Assembly (NCBI GenBank): GCA_002803225.1
Contig: NXFV01000288.1
Location: 1 to 44,154 of the forward strand
DNA: 44,154 bases
Direction of reading: 5' to 3'
DNA from: Gamarada debralockiae
Lineage: Eukaryota; Ascomycota; Leotiomycetes; Helotiales; Hyphodiscaceae
Position numbers and translations under genes: made by a program. The notes under the pieces are model-generated. The model did no database searches. It was not told the origin of the DNA and worked only from the letters and a program-made list of their open reading frames with translations. Every line of letters begins with the position of its first letter. Position 1 is the first letter of the stretch. Shown here piece by piece: positions 43,694-44,154 of the stretch.

Positions 43694-44119
43694 TTACAAG
43701 TTTGACTCTGCCGCCTTGCTAACGTTTCGCTTCATTCCTAAGAATACTGATTGCGCCTTAGCATAGACAGTCTCATCTCCACCCGCGAGCGTTGCTTCAA
43801 CGGTGATTCTTCTTCCGTCTTTATTCACCACGCCACCCACACATCCGACCACCGCTGGAGCAAATAGCGGTTTCTTAAACTTCAAGTTTATCTCAACCGT
43901 ATATGCACCATTATCTATTAGGACAGATGTAAGTTTCCATTTGCAGAAAGGCTGTTATACTCACCTCTGGACTGCTGCCAGGCCGCAGTCCCCATAATGT
44001 CATCAAAAATAGTCGTCACAAATCCTCCATGGCATGCCTTAGCGTAACTGTTGATGCCGCAGTGAATGTGTAACAGGGGATTCATTTCAACGAAAGGATT
44101 CATCCTGTCCTCGCCCGGC
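43694..44119 (-). CDS. Hotdog-fold thioesterase, 5' end missing at window edge
   Basis: Two exons are visible (43965 to about 44119, and 43694-43914; 50-nt intron). The protein reads GEDRMNPFVEMNPLLHIHCG, then SYAKACHGGFVTTIFDDIMG, and after the join RDNGAYTVEINLKFKKPLFA to the end. HGGFxxTIFDDIMG is the active-site helix of the PaaI/THEM4-like acyl-CoA thioesterase superfamily, with the Asp of the catalytic pair. LKFKKPLFAPAVV is the central beta-strand. The enzyme hydrolyses an acyl-CoA; which one cannot be told. The first exon or exons lie beyond the right edge, because the sequence upstream runs into a poly-A tract (poly-T on the given strand). The ATG at 44103 could be internal. Confidence 0.8.
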
Positions 44120-44126
44120 CTGTGTC

Positions 44127-44154
44127 TTTTTTTTTTTTTTTTTTTTTTTTTTTT
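44127..44154 (+). repeat. T28 homopolymer at the window edge
   Basis: 28 consecutive T reach the last base. It lies in the presumed upstream intron of the thioesterase gene, or marks a contig or assembly end. Confidence 0.9.

Noticed and set aside
41164..44119. Secondary-metabolite cluster edge (regulator plus thioesterase)
   Set aside because: The thioesterase is a PaaI/THEM4-like hotdog enzyme common outside clusters, and no synthase, P450 or transporter is present.
1..44154. tRNA, 5S rRNA or snRNA genes
   Set aside because: I looked for GGTTCRANTC-type B boxes with a matching A box on both strands. The near matches (6500, 23605, 43010) lie in coding relics or lack the partner box.
1..44154. 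CRISPR array or bacterial operon
   Set aside because: No regularly spaced repeats, and introns show the DNA is eukaryotic.

Overview
The window is nuclear DNA from a filamentous ascomycete fungus. Short spliceosomal introns (45-244 nt, GT-AG, one probable GC-AG) interrupt conserved eukaryotic genes. The genes include cytosolic leucyl-tRNA synthetase, a PFK-2/FBPase-2, frataxin, AP-3 sigma, DPH3, a Zn2Cys6 regulator and a GPI-anchored Ser/Thr-rich wall protein. Transposon relics carry the C-to-T/G-to-A nonsense pattern expected from repeat-induced point mutation (RIP). A placement in Leotiomycetes/Helotiales or a neighbouring class is a guess from protein flavour only.

Layout. 1-3.4 kb is AT-rich decayed DNA with no gene I can defend. 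A small ankyrin-repeat gene (3434-3931, minus) abuts a 3,264-bp Tc1/mariner-type transposon (3989-7252). The transposon has perfect 52-bp terminal inverted repeats, TA at both ends, a broken DDE transposase on the plus strand and a second broken gene on the minus strand. A decayed Crypton (tyrosine recombinase plus GCR1_C domain, minus) occupies about 7.6-9.5 kb. After one hypothetical gene (10580-11377, plus), the ORF1 part of a decayed Tad1-like LINE lies at about 11.9-13.3 kb.

From 15.5 kb the DNA is gene-rich: PFK-2/FBPase-2 (15532-17234, plus, hairpin in its leader); an 846-aa protein with three Cys6 clusters (18153-20739, minus); a histidine-phosphatase protein ending in a textbook PCNA-interacting (PIP) box (22232-23385, plus); a GPI-anchored protein (24094-24788, minus); LeuRS (25637-29258, minus); a divergent protein kinase-like gene (29799-31022, plus); a small single-pass, probably mitochondrial protein (31417-31926, plus); AP-3 sigma and frataxin head to head (34148-34759 minus, 35028-35753 plus); and DPH3 (36228-36583, minus). 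36.6-41.2 kb is gene-poor with a few decayed coding-like segments. A Zn2Cys6 transcription factor (41164-43367, plus) and a hotdog thioesterase cut by the right edge (43694 to about 44119, minus) finish the window.

The housekeeping genes are ordinary neighbours and not a pathway cluster, although frataxin (Fe-S supply) and DPH3 (an iron-binding electron donor) are biochemically related. The observations most worth checking are the PIP box on the histidine phosphatase, the two-gene mariner element, the triple Cys6 protein, and the hairpin upstream of PFK-2/FBPase-2. All exon joins were made by hand from splice consensus, reading frame and family conservation.
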